DNA of 48,559 nucleotides, from contig JAHYYL010000017.1 of assembly GCA_019424965.1 (NCBI GenBank), positions 1-48,559 on the forward strand. The letters run 5' to 3'. A model generated the notes under the pieces. It saw only the letters and a list, made by a program, of their open reading frames with translations, was not told the DNA's origin and ran no database searches. Origin of the DNA: Collinsella sp. GTDB taxonomy: Bacteria; Actinomycetota; Coriobacteriia; Coriobacteriales; Coriobacteriaceae. Shown here one piece after another: positions 32,363 through 40,487 of this stretch. How positions within the stretch are numbered: position 1 is the stretch's first letter; every line of letters starts with the position of its first letter. Made by a program: the position numbers and the translations under genes.

Positions 32363-33049
32363 ATGCGCACCGAGCTCGATGTCCCCTTTTCGCACAAAGA
32401 AGAAGCCAAAGCGCTGGGCGCCAAATGGGACCGGACCAAGAAGATCTGGTATGTACCCAGCGGCGTCAACCCCGAGCCCTTTGCCGAGTGGCTGCCCGGT
32501 GTTGACCGATCCGACCCCTCAGCGCCGTATATATATCTAGTACTGGGCAAGCGCGAGTGCTGGAAGTGTCACAAAGAGACCTCGGTCGCGGCCTTCGGCA
32601 TTCCCTATCGAACCGATAACGACAAGAGCATCGCCATCGCGCACGCGCCCAACGAAGCCGGGCACATTGCCATCGACACGGCCAACGCCAACGCACTCGC
32701 CATCGTGCCCGCTCTTGGCTGCGTGCCGGGCGAGATCCGCGACTACCTTCATAAGCGCTGCGGCTACAAGCCCGTAGGCGCGCGAGCCTCCAAAGCCCCG
32801 TCACTCGGCAACACGTGCACCAGTTGCGACGCGCTGCAAGGCAGCCGCTATCTGTTCGAGGAGCCCTCGTCCCCGTTTGCCCTCACTGCCATCAACAAGC
32901 TGCCGGCACTGGAGTTTGTGCGCGTCGAAGTTGCCGGCGTCTTTGGCGTCCCGGCCACGCGTACCGACTTTGACCAGGCACTCTTTACCTGGACACGCGA
33001 CCATCACGCCGAGTTCCACAAGCAGCTCGGTGAGGGGATTTATTTGTAG
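32363..33049 (+). CDS. DUF5710 domain-containing protein
   Basis: This is a 228-residue protein. Its N-terminus, LDVPFSHKEEAKALGAKWD, followed by KKIWYVPSG, is the DUF5710 signature (about residues 1-50), a small domain that often accompanies DNA-processing or mobile-element proteins. The centre has CWKCHKETSVAAFGIPY, and CTSC occurs near residue 152, so a zinc site is possible. The C-terminal part (TRDHHAEFHKQLGEGIYL) is unfamiliar. The start ATG at 32363 follows AAGGAG by five bases. The function is unknown. Confidence 0.75.
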   Translation: MRTELDVPFSHKEEAKALGAKWDRTKKIWYVPSGVNPEPFAEWLPGVDRSDPSAPYIYLVLGKRECWKCHKETSVAAFGIPYRTDNDKSIAIAHAPNEAGHIAIDTANANALAIVPALGCVPGEIRDYLHKRCGYKPVGARASKAPSLGNTCTSCDALQGSRYLFEEPSSPFALTAINKLPALEFVRVEVAGVFGVPATRTDFDQALFTWTRDHHAEFHKQLGEGIYL

Positions 33050-33087
33050 GGGCGGAGAGGCTTTCACAGCCAGCTCCTCCGCATCAC

Positions 33088-33372
33088 CTATCCCTCGTCG
33101 CCGGCGTCGTACACGATATCGAGGCCACAAACAGGGCATTTCTCCGGATACACCGGCATATGAACGCCCGTACGTTTCCTCACTTCGTCGCTGAACCTGT
33201 CACGTGCATCGATGAACCGAATGTCGAGACACGGTATTTGCGAGCCGCAGCAAGGACAGGAGACGACAAACGACCCGCAATCAACTTCTACGCTCGGAAA
33301 CATTTTGTTGTCTATAAGGGCACACGGCAGTTTTCCGTACTTCCCCATCGCAATATCGCCTCGCCCGCTCAC
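33088..33372 (-). CDS. Small zinc-ribbon-like protein of unknown function
   Basis: This is a 94-residue protein. Two CXXC-type pairs (SCPCCGSQIPCLDIRF and KCPVCGLDIVY) could bind one zinc ion. I take GTG at 33372 as the start: its GTGA overlaps the stop of the upstream gene, and AGAGGGG lies about seven bases before it. An in-frame ATG at 33348 is an alternative. It is coupled to the 186-residue protein upstream. No family is recognised. Confidence 0.6.
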   Translation of the reverse strand: MSGRGDIAMGKYGKLPCALIDNKMFPSVEVDCGSFVVSCPCCGSQIPCLDIRFIDARDRFSDEVRKRTGVHMPVYPEKCPVCGLDIVYDAGDEG

Positions 33373-33929
33373 GCTCGCTCCCCTCTTGCTATACAAATCA
33401 GGAAGAGCATGCACCAGCAGGCGTGCGCGAGATTGCATCGCCGCGCGATCCGATCAAACAACACGATCGTAAAAGACCGCCAAAGCCAAATTTCATCGTC
33501 GGTCGCGCCCTGTCCGGCAAACTCAATATCGACGGGTATGTGCTTCAGGACGGGTATGTGCTTCAGATAACTCATGTCGGGCGCAAAACGAGGGCCCGGT
33601 CCGCCTTTATGAACAGGACCGTGCAGAACAAACCATCCGTTTTCGGGCTCGAACCACTCAACAAACGCAAGGCCGAGCACCTTATAGCCCACCTCGGTTG
33701 CAAATATGACTCCGACTGGGACGCCACATTCCATGCAGTTGAGCATTTTACGGTTGTAATTCTGGTCTCGAAAACCAACGGTACCCGGCGCTTGAACCGA
33801 GTACTTAATGACCCACGTACCATCGTCCAAATAGAGCGGAGGCACATTGTTGATGCTCTTGGTTTGCCGCTGGCGCGCTTGTACCCCGCTACCCCACTCC
33901 CCTGTATACTGATGTAGCACGTGTTTCAT
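33369..33929 (-). CDS. Unknown protein with weak likeness to HNH-nuclease N-terminal domains
   Basis: This is a 186-residue protein. MKHVLHQYTGEWGSGVQARQ, then NCMECGVPVGVIFATE and YKVLGLAFVEWFEPENGWF give a beta-rich pattern like the sensor domain in front of some HNH or McrA-type restriction nucleases. No HNH motif follows; the C-terminal 45 residues are hydrophobic and Cys-rich and may be degraded or shifted in frame. The hexapeptide LKHIPV is duplicated in tandem by an 18-bp repeat at about 33533-33568. I start at 33929; an upstream ATG at 33956 is 12 bases from a divergent gene. A truncated remnant is possible. Confidence 0.5.
   Translation of the reverse strand: MKHVLHQYTGEWGSGVQARQRQTKSINNVPPLYLDDGTWVIKYSVQAPGTVGFRDQNYNRKMLNCMECGVPVGVIFATEVGYKVLGLAFVEWFEPENGWFVLHGPVHKGGPGPRFAPDMSYLKHIPVLKHIPVDIEFAGQGATDDEIWLWRSFTIVLFDRIARRCNLAHACWCMLFLICIARGERA
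33905..33910 (+). promoter_or_regulatory. -10 box for the 163-residue gene
   Basis: TATACT at 33905-33910 fits a -10, about 58 bases before the start at 33968. TTGTAC (33879-33884) is 20 bases upstream, too far for an ideal -35. The element lies inside the 5' coding part of the opposite-strand gene. Confidence 0.4.
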
Positions 33930-33967
33930 CCGGACTTGTTGGGCCGGATTGTTCATGGGAGGGTCTT

Positions 33968-34459
33968 ATGGCTGCTTCGAATCCGCCTAAGGGGAGCGTT
34001 TCTTCTTCGTCCATCAAGCCGGTTACGCGCAAGGCCGTGCGTTGCCAGCGCGAGGTCGCCTGGCTTGTCACGCAGGCAGCAGGCAAACTCGTGGCGAACA
34101 CGGAAGACGTCAATGCGCCTACGCCGAGCTTTGTGTTAGCGGCGGCGCTGGATCGAGTACGCCAGCTGGAACTCGCCGCACAAGAAGACGGCAGCCATCT
34201 TGGCTACCAGGACGCTATGGCGCCCGACCTGTTGACCTTTTGTCGCATGACCAAGTTGCCTGCCGCGCCCAATGCACTTTCGGACGCAGGCTACATGTTT
34301 ACGCTCTCGGGCGCGGACCTTATCCGTGACATCTATGCATACTGTAGTGAGCTCACCGAGCGCCACGTCTTTGACGCGGCAGAAGTCAAACCGGGATATG
34401 TCATCAAGCTGGTTCTTAGGCTGTTCCTGATGGACGGGTTCGGGGCCATGCCGGCGTAA
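33968..34459 (+). CDS. Hypothetical protein
   Basis: This is a 163-residue soluble protein, mostly helical, with a Ser/Pro/Lys-rich first 25 residues. It has no signal peptide, membrane segment or metal motif. The start has GGGAGGG four bases upstream. It is transcribed away from the overlapping pair at 33088-33929 and followed by a 100-base gap and a convergent gene. I recognise no family. Confidence 0.65.
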   Translation: MAASNPPKGSVSSSSIKPVTRKAVRCQREVAWLVTQAAGKLVANTEDVNAPTPSFVLAAALDRVRQLELAAQEDGSHLGYQDAMAPDLLTFCRMTKLPAAPNALSDAGYMFTLSGADLIRDIYAYCSELTERHVFDAAEVKPGYVIKLVLRLFLMDGFGAMPA

Positions 34460-34559
34460 GCCGAGTCTTTAGCATCACCGTCGACTGAGCAACAACCGCT
34501 TTACCTTAGTGGGCGCCAATTGAGGGTCGATTATTGGGTCGCCTCGTCCACTAACGCAT

Positions 34560-36026
34560 TTATTCCACGCGCTCTGACAGTCGATACTTGCGGTTGCGGC
34601 TCGTCGCCGGCGCCGTGGGCTCAAGCTCGCCTTGAGCAATGAGCGCGTTGACGCGCGACCTAACCTGGGAAATTGTAAGCCCCGTGCGTTCTGCCAGCTC
34701 ACGCGTCCCCAGCTCGCCGTAGTGTTTGAGTGCCGTCACAATTAAGCCCCCGCCATGATCGACTGGCTCGATCTTTGAACGGTAAAGTACGACCTTGAAC
34801 CGATCGAACCCCGGGCAGAACAGGGGCTCGGCCAGACCATGCGCGCGCATGGCATCGATCATCATCGGGATGCCCGAGCCATTGCCCTCAGCCGGCGAAC
34901 CTGCGCTATCCGGCAGCGGGACAATCGACATGAGTTTCACGAGCGTCGCGTTACGGCATCGGGAGCTGCCGTCAAACAAGTTCTCGCGAGTCTTCCCTCC
35001 ATAAAGGCCGCCGGGATTCGTCACCTCGATACGGTCGTCAAAAACGTCGACGGCGATCGATTGCCCACAGAACCGATCCCCGTATTCTCGATGGATTACG
35101 GCGTTGGCGATTGCCTCGCGCAGAACCTCCTCGGGAATCTCCAGCGAGTCGACACGCGAAACGCCTTGGACGGTCGAGGTTCGCCGCAAATTCTTGGCGA
35201 CGGCCGCGACAGCATCCGAGATTATCTCGCCCAACGTTCCCTCACAGATTGTGCGGTCCATAAACCTTAGTGGCCCCGCAGCTCCCTTTTGAGTTCCCAC
35301 GTGGACAGCCACATCAATGAAGAGCTTGGGATAGAACTGCTGAGGGTAAACGCCCGCGGCAAGGAGGCCGGCCTTGGTAACATTGCCCTGGAAGTCGAGG
35401 AGATTCAGGCGCTCCATCTTTGTCTTCTTGTCCGCCGCACCGCGCATCGCTCGAGGCGTCAACGAATAGGCACGCTCTATCGTGCGGTCGACCAGCGACT
35501 CGTCGAGATCGCCCACACTCGTGCCGGGCACCGCATCGCGATCGCTAGGACTCGTCCGTTCATATGACGACAGTGCCAAAACCTCGGTCGACGAAAGCGG
35601 GACATCTTTGTCATCGATGCGTTTGTAGCTGCCACCTTGAGCGCCCCGCTCTATGACATAGCAAGGCTTGCTCGACGGGTCGAGCTCCTCAATCGCGATG
35701 ACCAGAACCACGGTGCCCTGGAGCTCCACGCGCTCAATGGTGTATTTGGGCGGATTGGCCAGCTTTCCGCGACCGCCGGCATCGCCCATGCCCGCCACGA
35801 ATTGGTTGAGCACTTTCTCGGTCTCAAAGTTTGCAACTGGGACAAAACCCGCGCGCTCGCTCACTCCGAGTACGATGATGCCGCCGGCGGTGTTTGCGAA
35901 AGCGCTGACCGTTTCCCATACGTCGCGGGAAAGCGTCGTGGCGCTCTCCTTCACTTCGACGTTAAGATCGTCCGAGCCCATGCGCCTTAAAGACTCGAGC
36001 AAACCGGTCAGTTCGTTTTCGTTCAC
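34560..36026 (-). CDS. AlbA_2/Schlafen-type ATP-binding transcriptional regulator
   Basis: This is a 488-residue protein. The N-terminal AlbA_2 (Schlafen) domain has NVEVKESATTLSRDVWETVSAFANTAGGIIVLGV (quoted in part) and GGSYKRIDD. A central ATP-binding region (HATPase_c_4-like) includes EIPEEVLREAIANAVIHREY and RIEVTNPGGLYGG. A C-terminal winged helix reads LGTRELAERTGLTISQVRSR. GTG at 36026 is preceded by AAAGGA at seven bases, better than the GTG at 36032. Such proteins are putative regulators; some belong to defence loci. An iterated TATCTCTC array lies directly upstream and may be its own binding site. Confidence 0.85.
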   Translation of the reverse strand: MNENELTGLLESLRRMGSDDLNVEVKESATTLSRDVWETVSAFANTAGGIIVLGVSERAGFVPVANFETEKVLNQFVAGMGDAGGRGKLANPPKYTIERVELQGTVVLVIAIEELDPSSKPCYVIERGAQGGSYKRIDDKDVPLSSTEVLALSSYERTSPSDRDAVPGTSVGDLDESLVDRTIERAYSLTPRAMRGAADKKTKMERLNLLDFQGNVTKAGLLAAGVYPQQFYPKLFIDVAVHVGTQKGAAGPLRFMDRTICEGTLGEIISDAVAAVAKNLRRTSTVQGVSRVDSLEIPEEVLREAIANAVIHREYGDRFCGQSIAVDVFDDRIEVTNPGGLYGGKTRENLFDGSSRCRNATLVKLMSIVPLPDSAGSPAEGNGSGIPMMIDAMRAHGLAEPLFCPGFDRFKVVLYRSKIEPVDHGGGLIVTALKHYGELGTRELAERTGLTISQVRSRVNALIAQGELEPTAPATSRNRKYRLSERVE

Positions 36027-36082
36027 CTGCACGTCCTTTCGCTCGGTTCTGCGAAGAATGCCGCGAATAGATTTTCTTCGTC

Positions 36083-36322
36083 TCTCAGTTATCTCTCGTA
36101 ATTATCTCTCATCTTTCTGTTATCTCTCATATTAGAGATGAGTGAGAGATAAAAGAAAGATGTCTGCCATCTGTTTCATATAAACATGTTTTTGCTGGTA
36201 GAACAATCGGTATTGAGATAATACCATGATTGCTTGTCTCTTTGCTGCTCGGTTATCTCTCATATTTATCTCTCGTCTTTCTGTTATCTCTCGTATTAGT
36301 GATGAATGAGAGATGAGAGATA
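36083..36322. repeat. Duplicated TATCTCTC array upstream of the AlbA_2 gene
   Basis: TATCTCTC occurs at 36090, 36103 and 36121, with inverted GAGAGATA at 36144. It occurs again at 36254, 36267 and 36285, with inverted GAGAGATA at 36315. Spacings of 13 and 18 bases are identical in both blocks. Between them lies a hairpin: CAATC-GGTATT, loop GAGAT, AATACC-AT-GATTG (36204-36232). The array fits repeated operator sites for a DNA-binding protein. A diverged copy of the right-hand block is at about 41401-41490. Confidence 0.8.
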
Positions 36323-36375
36323 CGTGAGTGATGCATGGGCCTGGACTATTGGACGGTCGGAAAATCCCTCAAATA

Positions 36376-36410
36376 AAAAACGGGGCCGGCCTTACGCCGA
36401 GCCCCGTTTT
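36376..36410 (-). terminator. Terminator of the PTS IIC-IID transcript
   Basis: CGGGGC (36381-36386) pairs with GCCCCG (36401-36406), with GGC/GCC inside and flanking AAAA/TTTT. On the minus strand it ends in TTTTTTATTT, 46 bases after the IID stop. Confidence 0.9.
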
Positions 36411-36455
36411 CAAACGGTCAGTTAGTTATCCAACGCGCGAGCATAGCAGTCAATA

Positions 36456-37304
36456 TTACGCCGCCGCGAACACTCCCAAGCCCGTTCCGATGATGCAGAT
36501 CGCGAAGATACCAATAATAATCCAAATGGTCTTGACGCCCTTTTTGTACAGGGCGACGCAAGCAAAGGTTGCCAGCAAGGGCAGCAGACCGGGGAAGATC
36601 GAATCGAACAGATCCTGCAGGACAATCTCCGAACCACCCACGTCAAAGGTCAAAGCCGTGGACAGTGAGACCTGCGCCGCAATCATGGCGCCGATAACGG
36701 TCATTCCGAGGACACCGGCAGCATGCGTCATGCGAGACATAAGGTTGTTCTCTTCGGACTGCTGCAAAAACTTGGTTCCCAAGTCGTAACCCAGATGGGA
36801 GGCGACGATACGCGTTGCAAAGTTAATCACGGAGTAGATGAGCGCGTACACGATGGGGCCGAGCGGGTTGCCCGTCGAAGCGATACCAATACCAATGCCG
36901 GCGGCAACCACGCGGAACGTACCCCAGTAGAACGAATCGCCGATGCCGGAAAGCGGTCCCATGAGGCCGACCTTCATGGCGTTAATCGAGGACGTGTCGA
37001 AGTTCTTATCGGCAGCCGCCTGCTCTTCCATCGAAACCGTTAGGCCGGCTACAAACGGAAGCACATGAGGCGTGATGTTAAAGAACTCGGTATGGCGATC
37101 GAGCGCCGCATAGTAATCGTCGTCGTTGGGATAGATCTTTCGCAGGGGCTTCTGAATGGTGTACATGAAGCCCATTGCCATCATCTTGTCGTACGACTGC
37201 GAGCACTGGCTCGTAAACTGGCGAAGGAACATGCTCCGATACATATCGGGAGTCATAATCGCATCCTTCTTGGCCTCTTTGAGGTCGGTGTTCTGGGTAG
37301 CCAT
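36456..37304 (-). CDS. PTS mannose/fructose/sorbose-family IID component
   Basis: This 282-residue membrane protein is of the ManZ type. The N-terminal cytoplasmic region includes MYRSMFLRQFTSQCSQSYDKM and GFMYTIQKPLRKIY. The family block EEQAAADKNFDTSSINAMKVGLMGPLSGIGDSF (quoted in part) follows, then several membrane helices near the C-terminus. The start overlaps the IIC stop by one base (TAATG), with GGAGG upstream. With IIC it forms the sugar channel of the PTS; IIB passes the phosphate to the sugar. Confidence 0.93.
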   Translation of the reverse strand: MATQNTDLKEAKKDAIMTPDMYRSMFLRQFTSQCSQSYDKMMAMGFMYTIQKPLRKIYPNDDDYYAALDRHTEFFNITPHVLPFVAGLTVSMEEQAAADKNFDTSSINAMKVGLMGPLSGIGDSFYWGTFRVVAAGIGIGIASTGNPLGPIVYALIYSVINFATRIVASHLGYDLGTKFLQQSEENNLMSRMTHAAGVLGMTVIGAMIAAQVSLSTALTFDVGGSEIVLQDLFDSIFPGLLPLLATFACVALYKKGVKTIWIIIGIFAICIIGTGLGVFAAA

Positions 37305-38077
37305 TAGAAGTCCTCCTCTTCATCTGCAGCAACCGCCTGCGGACCGGACGAGCCCTCGCGGAAGGCCAGGAGCAGCGCGACGCAAATGGCAGCTGCGGCG
37401 ACGCCGATAACGTCCATCTTGAGGTAGATGACCATAATGAATCCCAGGAACAGCCAGGGAAGAAGCTTGTTATCGCCCATGGTCCTGATAAGAAGTGCGA
37501 AGCCGATGCAGACCATGACGCCGGATGCAACGTTGAGGCCGTCCATCACAAACTGCGGAATCGCATTGAGCGCATTGTTGATGAGGTCGGCACCAAAGAA
37601 CAGCGAGCCAAACACCAGCAGTGCAGACGGAATGCCGATCGACAGCGGCACGACGGTCAGATGGTACAGATTCGCCTTGGCAAGATCGCGATTTGCCAAG
37701 GCGGTCTCAATCTTCTTGCAGGCAAAGGCGCCCGGAACGGCGTAGCAGAAGTTGCGCCACACCTGAAGGAAGACGGAGACGGGAAGGGCGAGCGCGACGG
37801 CAGTTGCCGTGCCCGTACCCGTAATGACGGCAAACGCGCAGCCAAGCACGCCGGAGGCATAGACCTCGGGAGGAACCGCCGCGCCGACCATGATGGCGCC
37901 CATGAACATGGACTCCAAAGCAGCGCCGACGATAACGCCCTGCTGGACATCGCCAAGGATCAAGCCGACAAACAGGCTCGTAAACAGCGGACGACCAAGC
38001 ATCGTAATGCCAAATAATTGCTCGTCCATGGACGCAATAAATGCGACCAGTGCAACTAGAAGATACTGGACAACCAT
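37304..38077 (-). CDS. PTS mannose/fructose/sorbose-family IIC component
   Basis: This 257-residue protein is of the ManY type with about seven membrane helices. GLILGDVQQGVIVGAALESMFMG is the conserved IIC motif. I start at ATG 38077; a TTG at 38086 is possible but has a worse spaced Shine-Dalgarno. The C-terminal tail is acidic (DEEEDF). It is the translocator together with IID. It lies downstream of the SIS gene in the same transcript. Confidence 0.92.
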   Translation of the reverse strand: MVVQYLLVALVAFIASMDEQLFGITMLGRPLFTSLFVGLILGDVQQGVIVGAALESMFMGAIMVGAAVPPEVYASGVLGCAFAVITGTGTATAVALALPVSVFLQVWRNFCYAVPGAFACKKIETALANRDLAKANLYHLTVVPLSIGIPSALLVFGSLFFGADLINNALNAIPQFVMDGLNVASGVMVCIGFALLIRTMGDNKLLPWLFLGFIMVIYLKMDVIGVAAAAICVALLLAFREGSSGPQAVAADEEEDF

Positions 38078-38158
38078 TTCGATCAACCCCAGAAATAGGT
38101 CTGCAGGCGAGGCATTCTGCGCAGCTCGCCTGCAGACAACCGCAGCAATTTGAGAGGA

Positions 38159-39193
38159 TTAGTAGTTCATCTGGTGATAGTAACGACGCGTGGTGAGCGG
38201 GTGGTTACGGACGTGCTCGAGATGGCAGCTCAGACGCTCGGTGATGGTGTAGGTGACCATCGGGGAGACGATCTTGCGGAACTCGGGGTCGCTGAACGGC
38301 AGCTCGACCTCGGCGGTGTCGAACTTGTTCACGCGGACGTTGACGCCCTTCTCGTCGGCGAGCATGTGAGTGAAGTTGTCCACGCGGTCCATGAGCTTAC
38401 GGGTGTCGTCCTCGCCGTAGAGCATGATGAGGCTCGTGCCCTCCTCGCACAGCTCGATGGTGCCGTGGAAGAACTCGGCGGCGTGGATGGACTTGGTCTT
38501 GATCCACTGCATCTCCTCGAGGATGCACATGGCGTAGTCGTAGGCCTCACCCCAGAGCATGCCGGAGCCAATCACCATGTGGTAGTCGGTGTCCTTGAAG
38601 TCCTCGGCCATGGCGGCGCAGCGCTCGTCCTGAGCGTCCTTGGCCTTGATGAGGTACGGAGCGATGTTGCCGAACTCCTCCATGAAGGTGTCGTACTTGG
38701 GGAAGGCGCCGGCGTTCTTGAGGAAGCGGGCGACCAGCGTGATCTGGTAGGTATAGATGGCCTCGCACAGGACGTCGTCCTCGGCGAAGCTGAAGAACTT
38801 GTAATCGGCGTACTCGGTGGCCGGAGTGTTGTCGTTGGAGACATACATCAGCGTGCGGGCGCCCTGCTCCTGGCAGAACTTGGCAGCCTCAATGATCTCG
38901 GGGGTGGTGCCGGTACGGGTAGAGAAGACGCAGACCGAATCCTTGTTGAAGGTCTTGGGCGGGCACGCGAGGAACTCAGCGGCGATCTCGCAGTGGACGT
39001 CGACGTCGGCCGTGGTGGTCTCGACCCAATACTTCATCGGGAGCGTGTGGGCCCAGGTGCCGCCGCAGCCGATGAAGAAGATGTTGGAATAACCCTGCTC
39101 GCAGACCTCGTCCACGGCAGCCTCAATCTGAGGACGGAGAGCGAGGGCATCGCTCACAACCTTCTCGTAACGAGGCTCATCGAAATTGAACAT
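38159..39193 (-). CDS. SIS-domain sugar-phosphate deglycase/isomerase (FrlB-like)
   Basis: This 344-residue protein has two SIS domains: NIFFIGCGGTWAHTLPMKYW near residue 36, STRTGTTPEII near 92, and the second with MVIGSGMLWGEAYDYAMCIL and HAAEFFHGTIEL. The C-terminus HPLTTRRYYHQMNY resembles the conserved end of fructoselysine-6-phosphate deglycase (FrlB). FrlB-type enzymes split phosphorylated Amadori products into sugar phosphate and amino acid; GlmS-like isomerases are the alternative. It is encoded with a mannose-family PTS, which would deliver the phosphorylated substrate. It has its own promoter, and AGGAG precedes the start. Confidence 0.8.
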   Translation of the reverse strand: MFNFDEPRYEKVVSDALALRPQIEAAVDEVCEQGYSNIFFIGCGGTWAHTLPMKYWVETTTADVDVHCEIAAEFLACPPKTFNKDSVCVFSTRTGTTPEIIEAAKFCQEQGARTLMYVSNDNTPATEYADYKFFSFAEDDVLCEAIYTYQITLVARFLKNAGAFPKYDTFMEEFGNIAPYLIKAKDAQDERCAAMAEDFKDTDYHMVIGSGMLWGEAYDYAMCILEEMQWIKTKSIHAAEFFHGTIELCEEGTSLIMLYGEDDTRKLMDRVDNFTHMLADEKGVNVRVNKFDTAEVELPFSDPEFRKIVSPMVTYTITERLSCHLEHVRNHPLTTRRYYHQMNY

Positions 39194-39213
39194 CCCTTAC
39201 TCCTAACTCACTT

Positions 39214-39271
39214 GGATGAACCCTTCATTCATCCCATGACGTTATAATACTTTATATAACTAACTATGCAA
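39214..39271 (-). promoter_or_regulatory. Promoter of the SIS-IIC-IID operon with a small palindrome
   Basis: On the minus strand TTGCAT (39271-39266) and TATTAT (39249-39244) are spaced by 16 bases, about 50 bases before the SIS start. Downstream, GGATGAA (39214-39220) and TTCATCC (39228-39234) form a 7-bp inverted repeat that could be an operator. Confidence 0.75.
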
Positions 39272-39305
39272 GAACTATTTCAGAATTTTTCGATTTTTCT
39301 TTAAT

Positions 39306-39338
39306 AAAAAGCCCGCCGATCAAATGATCGACGGGCTT
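39306..39338 (-). terminator. Terminator between PTS IIB and the SIS gene
   Basis: GCCCG (39311-39315) pairs with CGGGC (39332-39336) and CGATCA pairs with TGATCG inside. On the minus strand TTTTTATTAAAG follows. It divides the PTS locus into two transcripts. Confidence 0.88.
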
Positions 39339-39387
39339 AGACATAGAGTATCGGTTCAATAAATACCGAACACCAGCATGTTTTCGG

Positions 39388-39861
39388 CTAAAAAACGTCC
39401 TTGGCAAACACCTTAGCGTCATTGGGGACCTGACGGATTTCGATGGCCACGCCATCGCCCAGGAGCTCTTGGATATGCTCGGCATCTTTCTCGGTCGCGA
39501 AGATTGCAGGGGTCGGATGAAGCGTGGTCTCAGGGGTCTTTCGGGTTCCACCCAGATTGATCTCTTTGATGTCTTTGCAACCCTTAGCGAGACGATAGAC
39601 ATCTTCAATCGTCTCAGCGATGATAAACAGCGAATACTTGTCGGTAACGCCGCTGTTGAGCGCCTCGATAGCAGCGTCAACATCCTTGATGACGAGTTTA
39701 ACGCCGCTGGGGCGGGCGAGCCTCAAGGCCGCCTTCCTCATGTCGTCTTTTGCCACAGCATCGCTGGCAAGCAGGATGCAATCCACATCCAAAGCGTGAG
39801 TCCAGGACATGGCAACTTGGCCGTGAATCAGTCGGTAATCAACTCTCGTAAGCTTAATCAT
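39388..39861 (-). CDS. PTS mannose/fructose/sorbose-family IIB component
   Basis: This is a 157-residue cytoplasmic protein. The phosphorylated residue is His13 in VDYRLIHGQVAMSW, the classic ManX IIB motif. NLGGTRKTPETTLHPTP is also typical. ATG at 39861 is preceded by GGAG at nine bases; the in-frame ATG at 39870 has no usable site. It accepts phosphate from IIA and passes it to the incoming sugar. Confidence 0.92.
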   Translation of the reverse strand: MIKLTRVDYRLIHGQVAMSWTHALDVDCILLASDAVAKDDMRKAALRLARPSGVKLVIKDVDAAIEALNSGVTDKYSLFIIAETIEDVYRLAKGCKDIKEINLGGTRKTPETTLHPTPAIFATEKDAEHIQELLGDGVAIEIRQVPNDAKVFAKDVF

Positions 39862-39932
39862 CGTTATCATCTCCGCACGTGATAAAGGGAATGACAGGTG
39901 TGACCCTTAGCTAGGGCTCGAACCAGAACTAA

Positions 39933-40352
39933 CTAGAAATCTTCTTCCTCGGCGCCGGCAAGCATGTCCGCCGCCTCGCAAAGCTGAATAAACGAACGCG
40001 ATCCCTCGACCGCGGCTTTGGCCTTGCCCGCATCCAGGGAGTCTAGCTGTGTAACCATTTCCACCAGCAGCGGCAAGTTCATTCCGGCGATCAACGTAAA
40101 CGATCCGGCGGTCTGTCTCTGAATGAATTCGTTATTTACAGAGCCGCCAAAGATGTCAGTCACGACAAACCAAGAGTCGGCAGGGTCCCTCGTCTCCATC
40201 CATGCATCAATCAACGCCGCGACGTCCCTTGAATCGTCATCGACATAGGCGCACAGGCACTCGATTCGGTCGTTGGTGCCCATCAGAATCTCCAGAGAGC
40301 TTTTCATGCCTTGGGCGAGATAACCATGACTCGCTAGCAATATCTTATTCAT
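39933..40352 (-). CDS. PTS mannose/fructose/sorbose-family IIA component
   Basis: This 139-residue cytoplasmic protein carries the phosphorylatable His9 in ILLASHGYLAQGM, and VVTDIFGGSVNNEF is the conserved second motif. The C-terminus ends in EEEDF. The start has GGAG. It takes phosphate from HPr. It is the first gene of the IIA-IIB transcript. Confidence 0.92.
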   Translation of the reverse strand: MNKILLASHGYLAQGMKSSLEILMGTNDRIECLCAYVDDDSRDVAALIDAWMETRDPADSWFVVTDIFGGSVNNEFIQRQTAGSFTLIAGMNLPLLVEMVTQLDSLDAGKAKAAVEGSRSFIQLCEAADMLAGAEEEDF

Positions 40353-40378
40353 AGTTCTCCAATATCAATAGGACGTAC

Positions 40379-40431
40379 TATATTGTCATAACAAAGTATA
40401 TTAGCAATCTACCCTACGCGATGTGTCAATT
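40379..40431 (-). promoter_or_regulatory. Promoter region of the PTS IIA-IIB transcript
   Basis: On the minus strand a perfect TTGACA (40429-40424) precedes TAATAT (40403-40398) by 20 bases. A TATATTGT motif at 40379-40386 (plus strand), shared with the gntR upstream region, lies close to the start of transcription and could be an operator. Confidence 0.5.
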
Positions 40432-40454
40432 TTCCAAATCCGCGAACGGTAACA

Positions 40455-40476
40455 ATTGGTCGGTAAATCGACCAAT
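40455..40476. promoter_or_regulatory. Perfect inverted repeat between gntR and PTS IIA
   Basis: ATTGGTCG (40455-40462) and CGACCAAT (40469-40476) form an 8-bp palindrome with a six-base spacer. It sits 12 bases after the gntR stop and about 25 bases upstream of the IIA -35. It could be a regulator site or a weak terminator of gntR; there is no T run. Confidence 0.5.
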
Positions 40477-40487
40477 CTATCTCTAAT

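Noticed and set aside
36083..36322. CRISPR array
   Set aside because: The repeats are only eight bases, unevenly spaced and partly inverted; no spacers of regular length and no cas genes.
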